This document shows positions 16,232 to 24,511 of a stretch of DNA of 32,839 bases, in pieces. The stretch's first letter is position 1, and every line of letters begins with the position of its first letter. Source of the stretch: Sandaracinaceae bacterium (GTDB lineage: Bacteria > Myxococcota_A > Polyangia > Polyangiales > Sandaracinaceae); contig JAIBCE010000048.1 of the NCBI GenBank assembly GCA_019694315.1, positions 1 to 32,839 on the forward strand. Direction: 5' to 3'. The position numbers and the translations under genes were made by a program. A model generated the notes under the pieces. It searched no databases. It was given only the letters and a program-made list of their open reading frames with translations, and was not told the origin of the DNA.

Positions 16232-18019
16232 TCAGGGCTCGACGATCGTCAGCTCGCGATCCACGGCGACGCCCGCCTCGTGGCTCGTGCGGCCCGAGGG
16301 CCAGCTCACGTCCACGTCGACGTGGCTGACCCCGGCGGGCAGGCCCACGTGCACGCGCGGATCGAAGTTGCCCATGAAGCCCTCGCCGATCGGGTGCGCG
16401 CGCACCGCGCGTCCACCGGCCCACGTGATCTCGACGCGAGCGCCCGCGGCCTGTCCGCGGAGCGCGAGGCGCAGGAAGTGGCCCGCGGTCTCGCGCACGT
16501 TGTGGAGCACGCGCGGCGCGCCCCGCGAGGGCGCCATCACCACGTCGAGGCGACCGTCGTCGTCGAGGTCCACGAGCGCGAGACCTCGCTGTGAGCTCCG
16601 CACCGCGAGCGCGTCGCCCTCCGGGAACGCGCGGAGCGCGAGCATGCCCGCGCCGACGTTCTCGTAGAGCGTGGGGGCCTGCAGCTCGTCGGCGCTCATG
16701 CGCAAATCGGCCTGCGAATAGAGGTGCCCGGTGGCCTCGACGAGATCGAGGTCTCCGTCGAGGTCGAGATCGCCCAGGCCCAGCCCCCAGCGAAACCGGC
16801 CCACGCCGAGCGCGAGGCCGATCGCGCGGCCGCGCTCCTCGCAGAGCTCTCCGCCCTCGGCGAGCGGCGCGCAGAAGTAGGCGGCGGTCGTGTCGCCGGG
16901 CCAGCTCGACGCCACGAAGTCGAGCTCTCCGTCGCCGTCGAGATCGCCCTGCGACCAGCCCATCGTGTCCACGCCGTAGCCGTGCGCGTTGGTCGCGAGG
17001 CCCACGTCGATGCCCACGTCGTGGTAGCCGCCCAGGTCCTCGTCCCAGCGCAGGACGCGGTCGCGGTAGCGCGCCCCGAGATCGTTGCCGACCCACAGAT
17101 CCACGGGCCCGCGCCCGGTCATGCGGAGGATGCCCGTCACGAACGTCATCTCGTCGCGGCCCAGATCGGGCGCGAGCGCGGCGCCGGCCTCGCGGTAGCC
17201 GCCATCGGCCTCGCGCAGGAGGAGCAGGTCGCCGATGCCGTCGAACTCGTAGAGCGAGCTCACGCAGGGGATGGCGACGCAGCGCTCGCCGGGCGCGAAG
17301 CGCGACGTGTCGAAGCGCATGAAGCCGCCCACGTAGAGATCCACGTCGCCGTCGTGATCGACGTCGCCTGCGGAGGCGCTCGTGTACACGTCGCGCGGGT
17401 CGAGCGTGAGGCCGAGGCTCTCGCTCACGTCGGTGAACAGCGCGTCGTCGTGCCGATAGAGGCGCACCGTGCCCGGCCCGGCGAGCGCGAGGTCCTCGTC
17501 ACCGTCGCCGTCTGCGTCGAAGGCGAGGCACGAGAAGACGTCGCCCGCGTCGTCGAGGCCGCGCGCCGCGGTCTCGTCCGTGTAGTGCACCGCCGTGCCC
17601 GGGCCGCCGGGCTGGTGCGCCACGTAGAGGCGCGTGTGCGAGGTGGCCGTGGGGCGCATCGCGAAGACGAGATCGAGCGGCGCGGCTCCGTCGGCGTCGA
17701 TCGGGCACACGCCACCGCCCATGCGATCGGTCAGCGTCTCGTAGCCCTCGACGGAGTCACGCACGTGATCGATGCCCCACGCGAGCGTCACGTCCTCGAG
17801 CCAGGGCTCGGAGGGCGCGAGGTACGCATCGGGCGGCGCGTCGAGGCCCGCGTCGGGAGCCGCATCGCGGGCCGCGTCGCGCTCGGCCCACGCGTCGTCG
17901 TCCACCGCCGCGTCGTCGTCGTCTCGCGTGTCGAGGCCAGCGTCGTCGGGCGGGGCCGGGCCGCCGCACGCGCCGAGCGCGACGGACCAGAGGAGCACGA
18001 GCGGGCGTGCACGACGCAC
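16232..18019 (-). CDS. FG-GAP/UnbV (ASPIC) lipoprotein, upstream paralogue
   Basis: GTG start at 18019; 595 aa. The signal has lipobox ALGAC with Cys18, and the linker is extremely Asp/Ala-rich (DDDDAAVDDDAWAERDAARD). The body begins WGIDHVRDSVEGYETLTDRMGGG and carries the same five FG-GAP loops as its neighbour (DADGDGDEDLALAG, DVDHDGDVDLYVGG, DLDGDGELDFVASS, DLDLDGDLDLVEAT, DLDDDGRLDVVMAP) and the same UnbV tail. Cysteine pairs (VCPIDADG, RCVAIPCVSS, YFCAPL..ELCEE) are shared, suggesting conserved disulfides. Conservation of the propeller with a variable linker suggests that the displayed head, not the tether, is under selection. It is divergently placed from the Cys-rich lipoprotein at 18066 with only 46 bp between the starts. 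Confidence 0.88.
   Translation of the reverse strand: MRRARPLVLLWSVALGACGGPAPPDDAGLDTRDDDDAAVDDDAWAERDAARDAAPDAGLDAPPDAYLAPSEPWLEDVTLAWGIDHVRDSVEGYETLTDRMGGGVCPIDADGAAPLDLVFAMRPTATSHTRLYVAHQPGGPGTAVHYTDETAARGLDDAGDVFSCLAFDADGDGDEDLALAGPGTVRLYRHDDALFTDVSESLGLTLDPRDVYTSASAGDVDHDGDVDLYVGGFMRFDTSRFAPGERCVAIPCVSSLYEFDGIGDLLLLREADGGYREAGAALAPDLGRDEMTFVTGILRMTGRGPVDLWVGNDLGARYRDRVLRWDEDLGGYHDVGIDVGLATNAHGYGVDTMGWSQGDLDGDGELDFVASSWPGDTTAAYFCAPLAEGGELCEERGRAIGLALGVGRFRWGLGLGDLDLDGDLDLVEATGHLYSQADLRMSADELQAPTLYENVGAGMLALRAFPEGDALAVRSSQRGLALVDLDDDGRLDVVMAPSRGAPRVLHNVRETAGHFLRLALRGQAAGARVEITWAGGRAVRAHPIGEGFMGNFDPRVHVGLPAGVSHVDVDVSWPSGRTSHEAGVAVDRELTIVEP
16258..16399 (-). repeat. 142-bp near-identical segment, copy 2
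   Basis: Partner of 14367-14508: one mismatch (T versus C) seen in 142 positions. It ends where the two genes start to differ again, just upstream of codons for GEGFMGNFD on the coding strand. Confidence 0.85.
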
Positions 18020-18026
18020 GATCCCG

Positions 18027-18032
18027 AGCGTA
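18027..18032 (-). promoter_or_regulatory. Putative -10 box TACGCT, leaderless start of upstream FG-GAP/UnbV gene
   Basis: On the minus strand TACGCT ends 7 nt before the GTG at 18019. The same hexamer at the same distance precedes the RCC1 gene at 29356. On the plus strand a weaker CAGGCT (18054-18059) ends 6 nt before the divergent GTG at 18066. Confidence 0.5.
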
Positions 18033-18065
18033 GCGTCCGGCCCCTTCTTCGCCCAGGCTGAGGGT

Positions 18066-18653
18066 GTGTCTGCGGCCTCTCGCGCGCTCCTCTACGCCTC
18101 GCTGCTCGCGCTCGGTGGATGTCCGCCGGACGAGCCCGCGCGCGATGGCAGTCTCGATGCCGCACCCGCGGAGGCAGGCGCGCCCGACGCGTCGCGCGAC
18201 GACGCCGCCGTCTCCGACGCGGGCCTCGACGCAGCTCCCGAAGACGCGGGGCTCGATGCGCGGTCCGACGACGCGCCGGCGTTCCCCGATGCGTGCCCGC
18301 CGCTCACGAGCCTCTGCGACGGAGTGTGCGTGGACCTCGAGGCCGATCCCGATCACTGCGGCCGCTGCGATCATCCGTGCGAGGCGCTCGCGGGCTCGAT
18401 CCCGTTCTGCTCGTCGTCGCGCTGCGTGAACGCGGTGTGTCGGCCCGGCTTCGGCAATTGCGACGGCGATCGCGGCAACGGCTGCGAGGAGGACACCGAC
18501 CGCTCCCTCCTCCACTGCGGCCGCTGCGATCACCCGTGCGAGGGCGCGCCGAACGCGAACCCCACCTGCACGCTCGGCACCTGCGGGCTCGTGTGCGATC
18601 CGGGCTTCGTCGACTGCGACACGACGCTGCCCGGCTGCGAGTGCTCGGGCTAG
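18066..18653 (+). CDS. Cys-rich lipoprotein with repeated HCGRCDHPCE motifs
   Basis: The GTG at 18066 gives a signal ending in lipobox ALGGC (Cys19); the frame is open further upstream but there it overlaps the divergent gene and its promoter. The 195-aa product has a long Asp/Ala linker (about residues 20-75) and then two copies of a Cys module: HCGRCDHPCEALAGS and HCGRCDHPCEGAPNA, each followed by Cys-rich GF-x-C/D-CD segments (RPGFGNCDGDRGNGCEED; DPGFVDCDTTLPGCEC). The module resembles Stig1-like or 'N-CG-CG-x-C' repeats seen in many myxobacterial surface proteins, probably a small disulfide knot. Its TAG stop is the first base triplet of a long inverted repeat shared with the converging DUF3999 gene. 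Function is unknown. Confidence 0.75.
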   Translation: MSAASRALLYASLLALGGCPPDEPARDGSLDAAPAEAGAPDASRDDAAVSDAGLDAAPEDAGLDARSDDAPAFPDACPPLTSLCDGVCVDLEADPDHCGRCDHPCEALAGSIPFCSSSRCVNAVCRPGFGNCDGDRGNGCEEDTDRSLLHCGRCDHPCEGAPNANPTCTLGTCGLVCDPGFVDCDTTLPGCECSG

Positions 18654-18806
18654 AGCACCGATTCATTCGAATCGCTGCTCTAGTCTGTGTTTTCCGAGGG
18701 GACGCGTGTCCCCTCGCCCCGCCGAAGTGAATTCGTCGGGGCCCCACTCCCCCAAGAGCCCCGAATCCATTTGATTCCTGGGGGAATCAAACGGATCGGT
18801 GCTCTA
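18651..18806. terminator. Stop-to-stop inverted-repeat block with four tandem hairpins
   Basis: The block starts with the TAG stop of the Cys-rich lipoprotein and ends with the TAG (read on minus) of the DUF3999 gene. Its ends form a perfect 12-bp inverted repeat (TAGAGCACCGAT, 18651-18662, and its complement, 18795-18806). Inside are four hairpins: 18651-18682 (14 bp, one mismatch, followed by TCTGTGTTTT); 18695-18716 (CGAGGGGAC-GCGT-GTCCCCTCG, perfect 9 bp); 18717-18741 (CCCCG and CGAA arms around GTGAA); 18755-18805 (about 22 bp with a TGGG loop). The first is a good intrinsic terminator for the plus strand. The rest exceed what termination needs, so the whole may be a small palindromic element inserted between converging genes. 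Confidence 0.8.
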
Positions 18807-21050
18807 GGCCTCGTCGGAAGGCTTCGCGGGCTCGTCGGAAGGCTTCGCGGGCTCGTCGGAAGGCTTCGCGGGCTCGTCGGAAGGCTTCGCGGGCTCGTCG
18901 GAAGGCTTCGCGGGCTCGTCGGAAGGCTTCGCGGCGTCGTCGGAAGGCTTCGCGGCGTCGTCGGAGGGCTTCGCGGCGCCGTCGGAAGGCTTGGCGGTGC
19001 CCTCTGCGGGCTTGGCGTCAGCGGGCGTCGGGGCCGGCCCGCTCTCGCTCCGTGCGATGCGCAGGGTGAGCCCGAAGAGCACGAGCACGACGAGGCCGAG
19101 CACGACGCTCAGCACGATCGTCTCCCAGCCGGAGCGCTCGAAGAACGTGGGCTCGTGGAAGGCGGGGTTCGCCTCGACGGGGCCGACGGTCGCCGCCTCG
19201 GCCTCGAGCACGAGGAGCAGGGCCGCCGCCTGCTCGAGATCGTAGACGGGCGCGGTCGCGTCGACGTCGCCGACGACGAGCCAGTACGAGCCCTCGGGCG
19301 CGACGAGCTGCCCCACGTGCGCCGGCTGCACGACGGTGGCGGTGGTGATGGGCAGGGGCGCCTCGTCGCCGTTGTCGACGTCGAGCCAGAGCGCGGTCAC
19401 GCGCTCTCCGAAGAGCGAGAGCTCGAGGCGCGCGGGCGCATCCTCGTTGCTGAGGAAATTGCTCACGCCGAGCTCCACCTCTTCGCCGCGGAGATCTCGT
19501 CCTCGCGCGGTCACCGTGCGCGCGACGAGCTGCGGCGGAAGCTCCACCCGCACGACCGTCGGGCTCATCGCGCTCACGGGCAGCGCGAGCTCGTGGAGGC
19601 TGTGATGCGGATCGTCGGCGTCGGGGACGCCAGCGGCCACCGTGACCTCGAGCTCGTCGGGGCTCGCGTTCGGGACGAAGACGTACGGCCACTGGCGGGC
19701 CTCGGCGTCGACCACGCGGAGATCGCCCAGATCCTCGCGCGCCTGGGCCCAGAGCGCGGGGGGCACCGCGAACGTCGAGAGGCCGTCGTGCGAGGCGCGC
19801 ACCGCGAGCGAGGCGCGGTGTGTCTCGCGTGCGAGCTCCACGGGCTGGCCGGCGCGCATCGCGAAGGAGAGCGCGGGCGTGTCGTCGTACTCGGGGTTGT
19901 CGCCGACGGGGCCGAGGTGCGCCTCGTAGAGCGGCCGATCGCGCACGAGGCTCGCGACGTCGGTCGTCATGAGATCGTAGTGAGGCGCGCGCGCGCGGAG
20001 GCCGCCCCAGCGCAGCGTCTGCGCGCGACCGCTGTCGAACAGCAGCGCGGGCACGCGGATCTGCGCGGTCACGGCGAGTCCCTCGAGGCTCGGGCTGTCG
20101 CCGTCCTCGATCGCGACCTCGAGGAGGTCTCCGCCGCCGTCGCCGATCGACACGACGAGCAGCTCGGGGATCTCCACGCCGGCCACGCGCACGAGGCCGC
20201 CCGTGCCGAGGAGCACGCGGTCGACCCCGCTCGGCGAGGCGCTCGAGCGCACCTCCACGTTGCGCACGAAGCTCGGCGTGGTCGTCTCGAACGTGAGCGA
20301 GACGGTGCGGAAGCCCGCCGGTCGCTCGAGCACGACGATCGTGCGCGTGCCGTCGCGGTGGCTCTCGCGGATCGTGAGCGGCACCGTGGCCGTGGGCGGC
20401 CGCACGATGGAGCGATCGATCTCGCGGAGCTCGAAGCGCGGATGGATCGGCGCGCCCTGGCCGCTGAATTCCACGACGAGCGGCTCGTCGTTCACGCTGG
20501 GCAGCGGGATCGCGAGGCGCTCGTTGCCGTAGCGCGCGAAGCGGAAGATGGACGTGCGCGTGACCTCGCGGGGCTCTCCGAACGGAGGCTCGGCGCGCAC
20601 CACCACCTGCCTCACGAGCTCGCCACCCTCGGGCTGGACCAAGAGCTCCCACGTCCCGCCGTACGACGGCGAGCTCGGCGGCCGCAGGCGATAGGTCTCG
20701 GTCGAGGTGACGACGCCGTGGTCGGTCTGCGTGTGCTCCCCCGCGTCGAAGGGCACCACCACGTGGCTCTCGCTCCGCGACGACGTGGGGTAGGGCGTGT
20801 CGCCGCGATCGATCGCGTACGGCACCTCCTCGCCGTAGGCGTCGTGCACGCGCACGTCGCCGAGGTTCGGGCGCGCGGCCGAGAGCACGTCGGGCCCGAG
20901 CGGCAGGCGCACGAGCCCGTAGGTGTTCGGAGGCTCGGTGATGCTCGCCTGGTGCGGGAAGAGCGAGAGGCTGCGCGGCGCCTGGGCCCCGGCGCTCGTG
21001 GGCGCGAGCGCGAGGACGACGACGGCGAGGACGAGGGCGAGACGACTCAT
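18804..21050 (-). CDS. DUF3999-like exported protein with C-terminal TM and AKPSDEP tail
   Basis: The ATG at 21050 overlaps the stop of the DUF2339 gene (ATGA). The 748-aa product begins with a signal peptide (LALVLAVVVLALAPTSAGA-QAP). The exported body is beta-rich, with family-like phrases near the start (YGLVRLPLGPDVLSAARPNLGDVRVHD, then EVPYAIDRG) and repeated later (DLRVVDAEARQWPYVF). These match DUF3999, whose genes commonly sit next to DUF2339; it is longer than the roughly 450-aa members I know, apparently through a second copy of the body. A TM helix (TIVLSVVLGLVVLVLFGLTL) precedes a cytoplasmic tail of nine AKPSDxx units. I call it DUF3999-like from phrases plus the DUF2339 neighbour. 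The pair's function is unknown; an envelope polysaccharide or stress role is only a guess. Confidence 0.8.
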   Translation of the reverse strand: MSRLALVLAVVVLALAPTSAGAQAPRSLSLFPHQASITEPPNTYGLVRLPLGPDVLSAARPNLGDVRVHDAYGEEVPYAIDRGDTPYPTSSRSESHVVVPFDAGEHTQTDHGVVTSTETYRLRPPSSPSYGGTWELLVQPEGGELVRQVVVRAEPPFGEPREVTRTSIFRFARYGNERLAIPLPSVNDEPLVVEFSGQGAPIHPRFELREIDRSIVRPPTATVPLTIRESHRDGTRTIVVLERPAGFRTVSLTFETTTPSFVRNVEVRSSASPSGVDRVLLGTGGLVRVAGVEIPELLVVSIGDGGGDLLEVAIEDGDSPSLEGLAVTAQIRVPALLFDSGRAQTLRWGGLRARAPHYDLMTTDVASLVRDRPLYEAHLGPVGDNPEYDDTPALSFAMRAGQPVELARETHRASLAVRASHDGLSTFAVPPALWAQAREDLGDLRVVDAEARQWPYVFVPNASPDELEVTVAAGVPDADDPHHSLHELALPVSAMSPTVVRVELPPQLVARTVTARGRDLRGEEVELGVSNFLSNEDAPARLELSLFGERVTALWLDVDNGDEAPLPITTATVVQPAHVGQLVAPEGSYWLVVGDVDATAPVYDLEQAAALLLVLEAEAATVGPVEANPAFHEPTFFERSGWETIVLSVVLGLVVLVLFGLTLRIARSESGPAPTPADAKPAEGTAKPSDGAAKPSDDAAKPSDDAAKPSDEPAKPSDEPAKPSDEPAKPSDEPAKPSDEPAKPSDEA
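18807..19000 (-). repeat. 21-nt in-frame tandem repeat encoding AKPSDEP
   Basis: Nine AKPSDxx heptapeptides lie at the C-terminus of the DUF3999-like protein. The five AKPSDEP units nearest the stop, and the final AKPSDEA, are almost identical in DNA, while the inner units (AKPSDDA, AKPSDGA) have drifted. The array therefore seems to expand at the stop-proximal end, next to the hairpin block. There are no spacers, so it is not CRISPR. The charged Pro/Ala/Lys tail would sit on the inner side of the membrane. Confidence 0.92.
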
Positions 21051-24000
21051 GCGCGCTCCTTGGGCGGCTGGCTGGGATCGATCTTGAGATCGGCCTTCTT
21101 GGCCGCGCGGAAGACGAAGCGTTGGTAGGCGAGCGAGATGGTGATGAGCGAGAACGCGAGGCCGACGAGGGCGGCGACGCGATAGAGGTCGCGGAGGTTC
21201 GAGAGGTCGTAGAGGAAGACCTTGCCCGCGGTGAGCAGGATGAGGAGGAGGCTCGTGATGCGCATCGCGGTGCTCTCGCGCCACATGCCGAGCGCCAGCA
21301 CGAAGAGGCCGTAGAGCGCCCACGAGATGGAGATGGTGAGATCACGCGCGGGCAGACGATCCGTGGGGATGCTGAGCGCCGGACCCGTCGCGTACCAGTC
21401 GAAGATCGTGAGGTTGAGCCACGCGAACCCGATCACGAGCGCGAGGGCGTAGGCGAAGCCCGTGAAGGGCTTGGTGAGGCGCTCGGGCAAGAACGCGCGC
21501 TCCCAGCCGCGCAGACGCTCGGCCTCCAGCTTCGAGAGCAGCATGCCGCCCACGACGAGGCACGCAGCGGGCACGAGGTACGTGTACGAGAGCCAGTTGA
21601 AGACGCGGATCGGGCTCCGCTCGTAGTAGCCGAGCACGTACGGGTTGAGGAGCAGCCGCGAGCCCACGGACGCGAAGAGCAGCATCGCGACCCACTTGAG
21701 GCCCGGGTGATCGAGGCGCTGGTAGAGGGCCAGGAGCGCCGTGGCCTCGAGGGCCCAGCCGATCGTGATCCACTCGCGATCGAGCTGGAGCGGGATGGCG
21801 ACGGTGACGAAGAGCATGGTCGCGCCCGAGAGCCACACGAGCGCGCTCGTGCGCACGCCAGGATCATCGTCGTTGCGCGTGCGCGCGAAGAACACCAGCG
21901 ACAGCGTGAGGAGCGCGAGCATCACGGGCAGCGCGCCGATCCACGCGGTGCCGAAGGCCCAGCTCCACGCGTGGTGCAGGGCCGGAAACCAGAGCATCGG
22001 GGCGATCGCTGCCGCGCGCCACGGCCAGCGCGTGCTCGCGAGGCGTCGCGAGAGCGTGGGCACGATCGTGAACACGAGGAGGCCGATCACGCTCGCGGCG
22101 AAGCGCATCGCGCGCGTCGTCTCGAGGTGCAGGAGCGGCGCCGTGGAGTGCTCGACGGCGAGCTGCACGAGCCCGACGAGCACCACCGACACGAGCGCGA
22201 GCAGGCCGAGGTGTGGGGACTCGCGCGTGGCGCTCCGCATCGCGGGCAGGAGCACGAAGAGGCCGAGCACGAGGGTGAGCGCCGCGTGAAGCGGGAAGTG
22301 GATGTCGCGCAGGGCATCGGCGACCGGCAGCGTGAAGAGGAGCAGCGCGGCGCCGAGCGCCGCCGCCGCCTCGTGCAGCGTGCGGCGCGAGACGAGGACG
22401 GTGTGCTCGTCGCCCAAGAGCTCGTCCTCGCGTGCGTGCTCTCGCGTGGCGAGGAACTGGTAGAGCGCGAGGTGAAGGACACCGAGCAAGGGCACCACGG
22501 CGAGGCGAACGGGCTCGAGGCGATCCGCCCACACGAGCGACCAGAGGGCCCACGTGCCGCCGTGGAAGAGGGCCGAGACCACGAGGACGAGCGGCCAGCT
22601 CGCGCGCATCGCGACGCGGCTGATCACGAGCGAGTGCAGGGCGAGGGTCGCGCTCCACGCGAGGTAGCCCGTGACGTGATCGAGCCCGAACGCGGCCACG
22701 AGCACGCTCGCGCTGCCGGAGGCGAGGAGCGTCGCGAGCGTCAGGCCGCTCGCCTCCGAGAGATCGAAGCGTCCCACGCGCACACCGCGGTGCGCGAGCT
22801 CGTCGCCGACGAGGAAGAGCAGCGTCGGGACGATCGCGAGCGTCGTGCCCTGCCACACGATCGACTCGCTCGCGTGCTGGCGCACGAGGAACACGAGGAG
22901 GAGCGCGCTCGAGGCCGAGGCCGCTGCCGGGGCGAGCCAGCCCAGCCGATCGCGCACACCCACGAGCACCGCGCCGAGCGAGAGCACACAGACGAGGAAG
23001 AGGGTGGTGCCGAAGCCCACCGCGCTGCCGCGCTGGGCCGCGAACGCGAACGCGAGGAGGAACGGCAGGAGCACCGCCGCCACGCGCACGAGGAGGTTCG
23101 TGCGCGACGCGGCCTCGCCTTCTTCGCCCTCGTCGTCGGCGGGGGCGAGCATCGTGACCCCCGCGAAGAGCGCTGCGAACGCGAGCGTGATCACGAGGCC
23201 GATGAGCGTCGTGGCCTCGGTCATGCGGCCGAAGATCCACGCGAGCTGATAGAGCGCGGTGAACGCGAGGGCGAGCGCGGCGAGCGAGGGCCAGCGCTTG
23301 CGCTGCGCGAGGTAGAGCAGCGCGCCGTCGAGCAGGAAGAGGTAGGTGAAGAGCGAGATCGGCCTGTCCTCGCCGGTCGAGAGCGCGATCGGCGTGAGGA
23401 AGCCGCCGAAGAGGCCGAGCACCGCGATGGCGAGCGAGTCGCGGTACACCGCGAGCACCGCGCACGCGCCCGTCACCGCCACCATGAAGATGCCCGACAC
23501 GAGCGTGGGCACGAGGTGATAGAGGCCGCTCGCGGCCCACGACGACGCGTAGAGGATCGCGATGCCCGCGCCGGCGAGCCAGTTCGCGAGCGTGGCCGCG
23601 ATGGGCGCGCCGCCCGCGGTGGCTCCGTCGTAGCGACGGCGCAGCGGCTCCGAGCCCACGACGCACGCGAGGCCTGCGGTCACGCCGATCAGCACGCGCG
23701 CGAAGGGGCCGATCCAGCCGTGCTCGATGGAGTACTGGAAGAAGTAGAGCGCCGCGATCACGAGCACGCTCGCGCCGAGGGCCGCGGCGCCGCGGACGCC
23801 GATCCAGCGCTCCCAGCCCTCGTCGGTCGCGGGCGGAGGGCTCGAGCCGCCCGCGGCCGGAGGCGGTGGAGGCAGCGCAGGGGGCTCGGTGGATCCGAGC
23901 GCGGCTGCCGCAGGCGTGGTGGCCGCAGCGGCGCTCGTCGCGGCGCTCGTCACGGTGCTCGTCACGGCGCTCGTCTCAGGTGCGGTCGCAGCACCCGCCT

Positions 24001-24511
24001 CGATCGCCGTCGTCGTCTCGTACGTCGGTGCGACCTCCGCCGCGCGCGCGGCGATCGCCGTCGCGTCGGTGCGCGTGTCGATCGCGGCGGGCTCGCTGCT
24101 CGCAGCGTCGGCGGGCGCGCCCGCGGGCTCGCTCGCGGCCATCGCGCTCGCGTCGCGGACGAGCCCTTCCTGCGGCGCCTGGGTCGCCGCGACGCTCGTC
24201 GCCTCGCCTTGCTGCACCGCGGCGTGAGCCGTCGTCACACCCTCGGGCGGCCGTGCCGCAGCGAAGCCCTGGGCGCGCGCGTCCTCGAGCGCCCGCGTGA
24301 GCTCGGCCTCGCGCTTCTCGAGCCACACGATGCGCTTGCCGAGCTTGGCGCCCTCGGTGCGCACCCACTCGAGCTGCGACTCCACCGTGTCGAGGCGCGT
24401 GCGCGCCTCCTTGTCCTCACCTTTGCGGAGGCTCGTGATGAGGAAGGCGATGAAGACGAACGGCGACGCGCAGACCGCGAAGCCGAGACTCATGTAGAAG
24501 AAGTCCTCCAC
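21047..24511 (-). CDS. DUF2339 polytopic membrane protein
   Basis: The GTG at 24511 is chosen because AAAGGGG lies 5 nt upstream and the product then starts MEDFFYMSLGF. The frame extends to 24823 but there it is Arg/Gly-rich non-family sequence. The product is 1154 aa. It has an N-terminal TM (residues about 8-27) and a coiled coil (about 36-80: LDTVESQLEWVRTE, WLEKREAELTRALED). An Ala/Thr/Pro low-complexity linker follows to about 205. The DUF2339 signature is GWERWIGVRGAAALGAS then FFQYSIEHGWIGPFARVL, followed by a long series of hydrophobic helices to near the C-terminus (ISWALYGLFVLALGMWRES, LLLILLTAGKVFLYDLSNL). The Lys-Ile-Asp tail is cytoplasmic or periplasmic. It forms a 4-nt-overlap operon with the DUF3999-like gene. 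Transport, polymer or stress roles have been suggested for the family, but none is established. Confidence 0.88.
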   Translation of the reverse strand: MEDFFYMSLGFAVCASPFVFIAFLITSLRKGEDKEARTRLDTVESQLEWVRTEGAKLGKRIVWLEKREAELTRALEDARAQGFAAARPPEGVTTAHAAVQQGEATSVAATQAPQEGLVRDASAMAASEPAGAPADAASSEPAAIDTRTDATAIAARAAEVAPTYETTTAIEAGAATAPETSAVTSTVTSAATSAAAATTPAAAALGSTEPPALPPPPPAAGGSSPPPATDEGWERWIGVRGAAALGASVLVIAALYFFQYSIEHGWIGPFARVLIGVTAGLACVVGSEPLRRRYDGATAGGAPIAATLANWLAGAGIAILYASSWAASGLYHLVPTLVSGIFMVAVTGACAVLAVYRDSLAIAVLGLFGGFLTPIALSTGEDRPISLFTYLFLLDGALLYLAQRKRWPSLAALALAFTALYQLAWIFGRMTEATTLIGLVITLAFAALFAGVTMLAPADDEGEEGEAASRTNLLVRVAAVLLPFLLAFAFAAQRGSAVGFGTTLFLVCVLSLGAVLVGVRDRLGWLAPAAASASSALLLVFLVRQHASESIVWQGTTLAIVPTLLFLVGDELAHRGVRVGRFDLSEASGLTLATLLASGSASVLVAAFGLDHVTGYLAWSATLALHSLVISRVAMRASWPLVLVVSALFHGGTWALWSLVWADRLEPVRLAVVPLLGVLHLALYQFLATREHAREDELLGDEHTVLVSRRTLHEAAAALGAALLLFTLPVADALRDIHFPLHAALTLVLGLFVLLPAMRSATRESPHLGLLALVSVVLVGLVQLAVEHSTAPLLHLETTRAMRFAASVIGLLVFTIVPTLSRRLASTRWPWRAAAIAPMLWFPALHHAWSWAFGTAWIGALPVMLALLTLSLVFFARTRNDDDPGVRTSALVWLSGATMLFVTVAIPLQLDREWITIGWALEATALLALYQRLDHPGLKWVAMLLFASVGSRLLLNPYVLGYYERSPIRVFNWLSYTYLVPAACLVVGGMLLSKLEAERLRGWERAFLPERLTKPFTGFAYALALVIGFAWLNLTIFDWYATGPALSIPTDRLPARDLTISISWALYGLFVLALGMWRESTAMRITSLLLILLTAGKVFLYDLSNLRDLYRVAALVGLAFSLITISLAYQRFVFRAAKKADLKIDPSQPPKERA

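Noticed and set aside
14833..18061. Two long plus-strand frames opposite the FG-GAP/UnbV pair
   Set aside because: They mirror each other because the real genes are paralogues; no start signals or domains.
18807..19000. Tandem 21-nt repeat considered as CRISPR
   Set aside because: Units are contiguous, in frame, without spacers; it codes for AKPSDEP.
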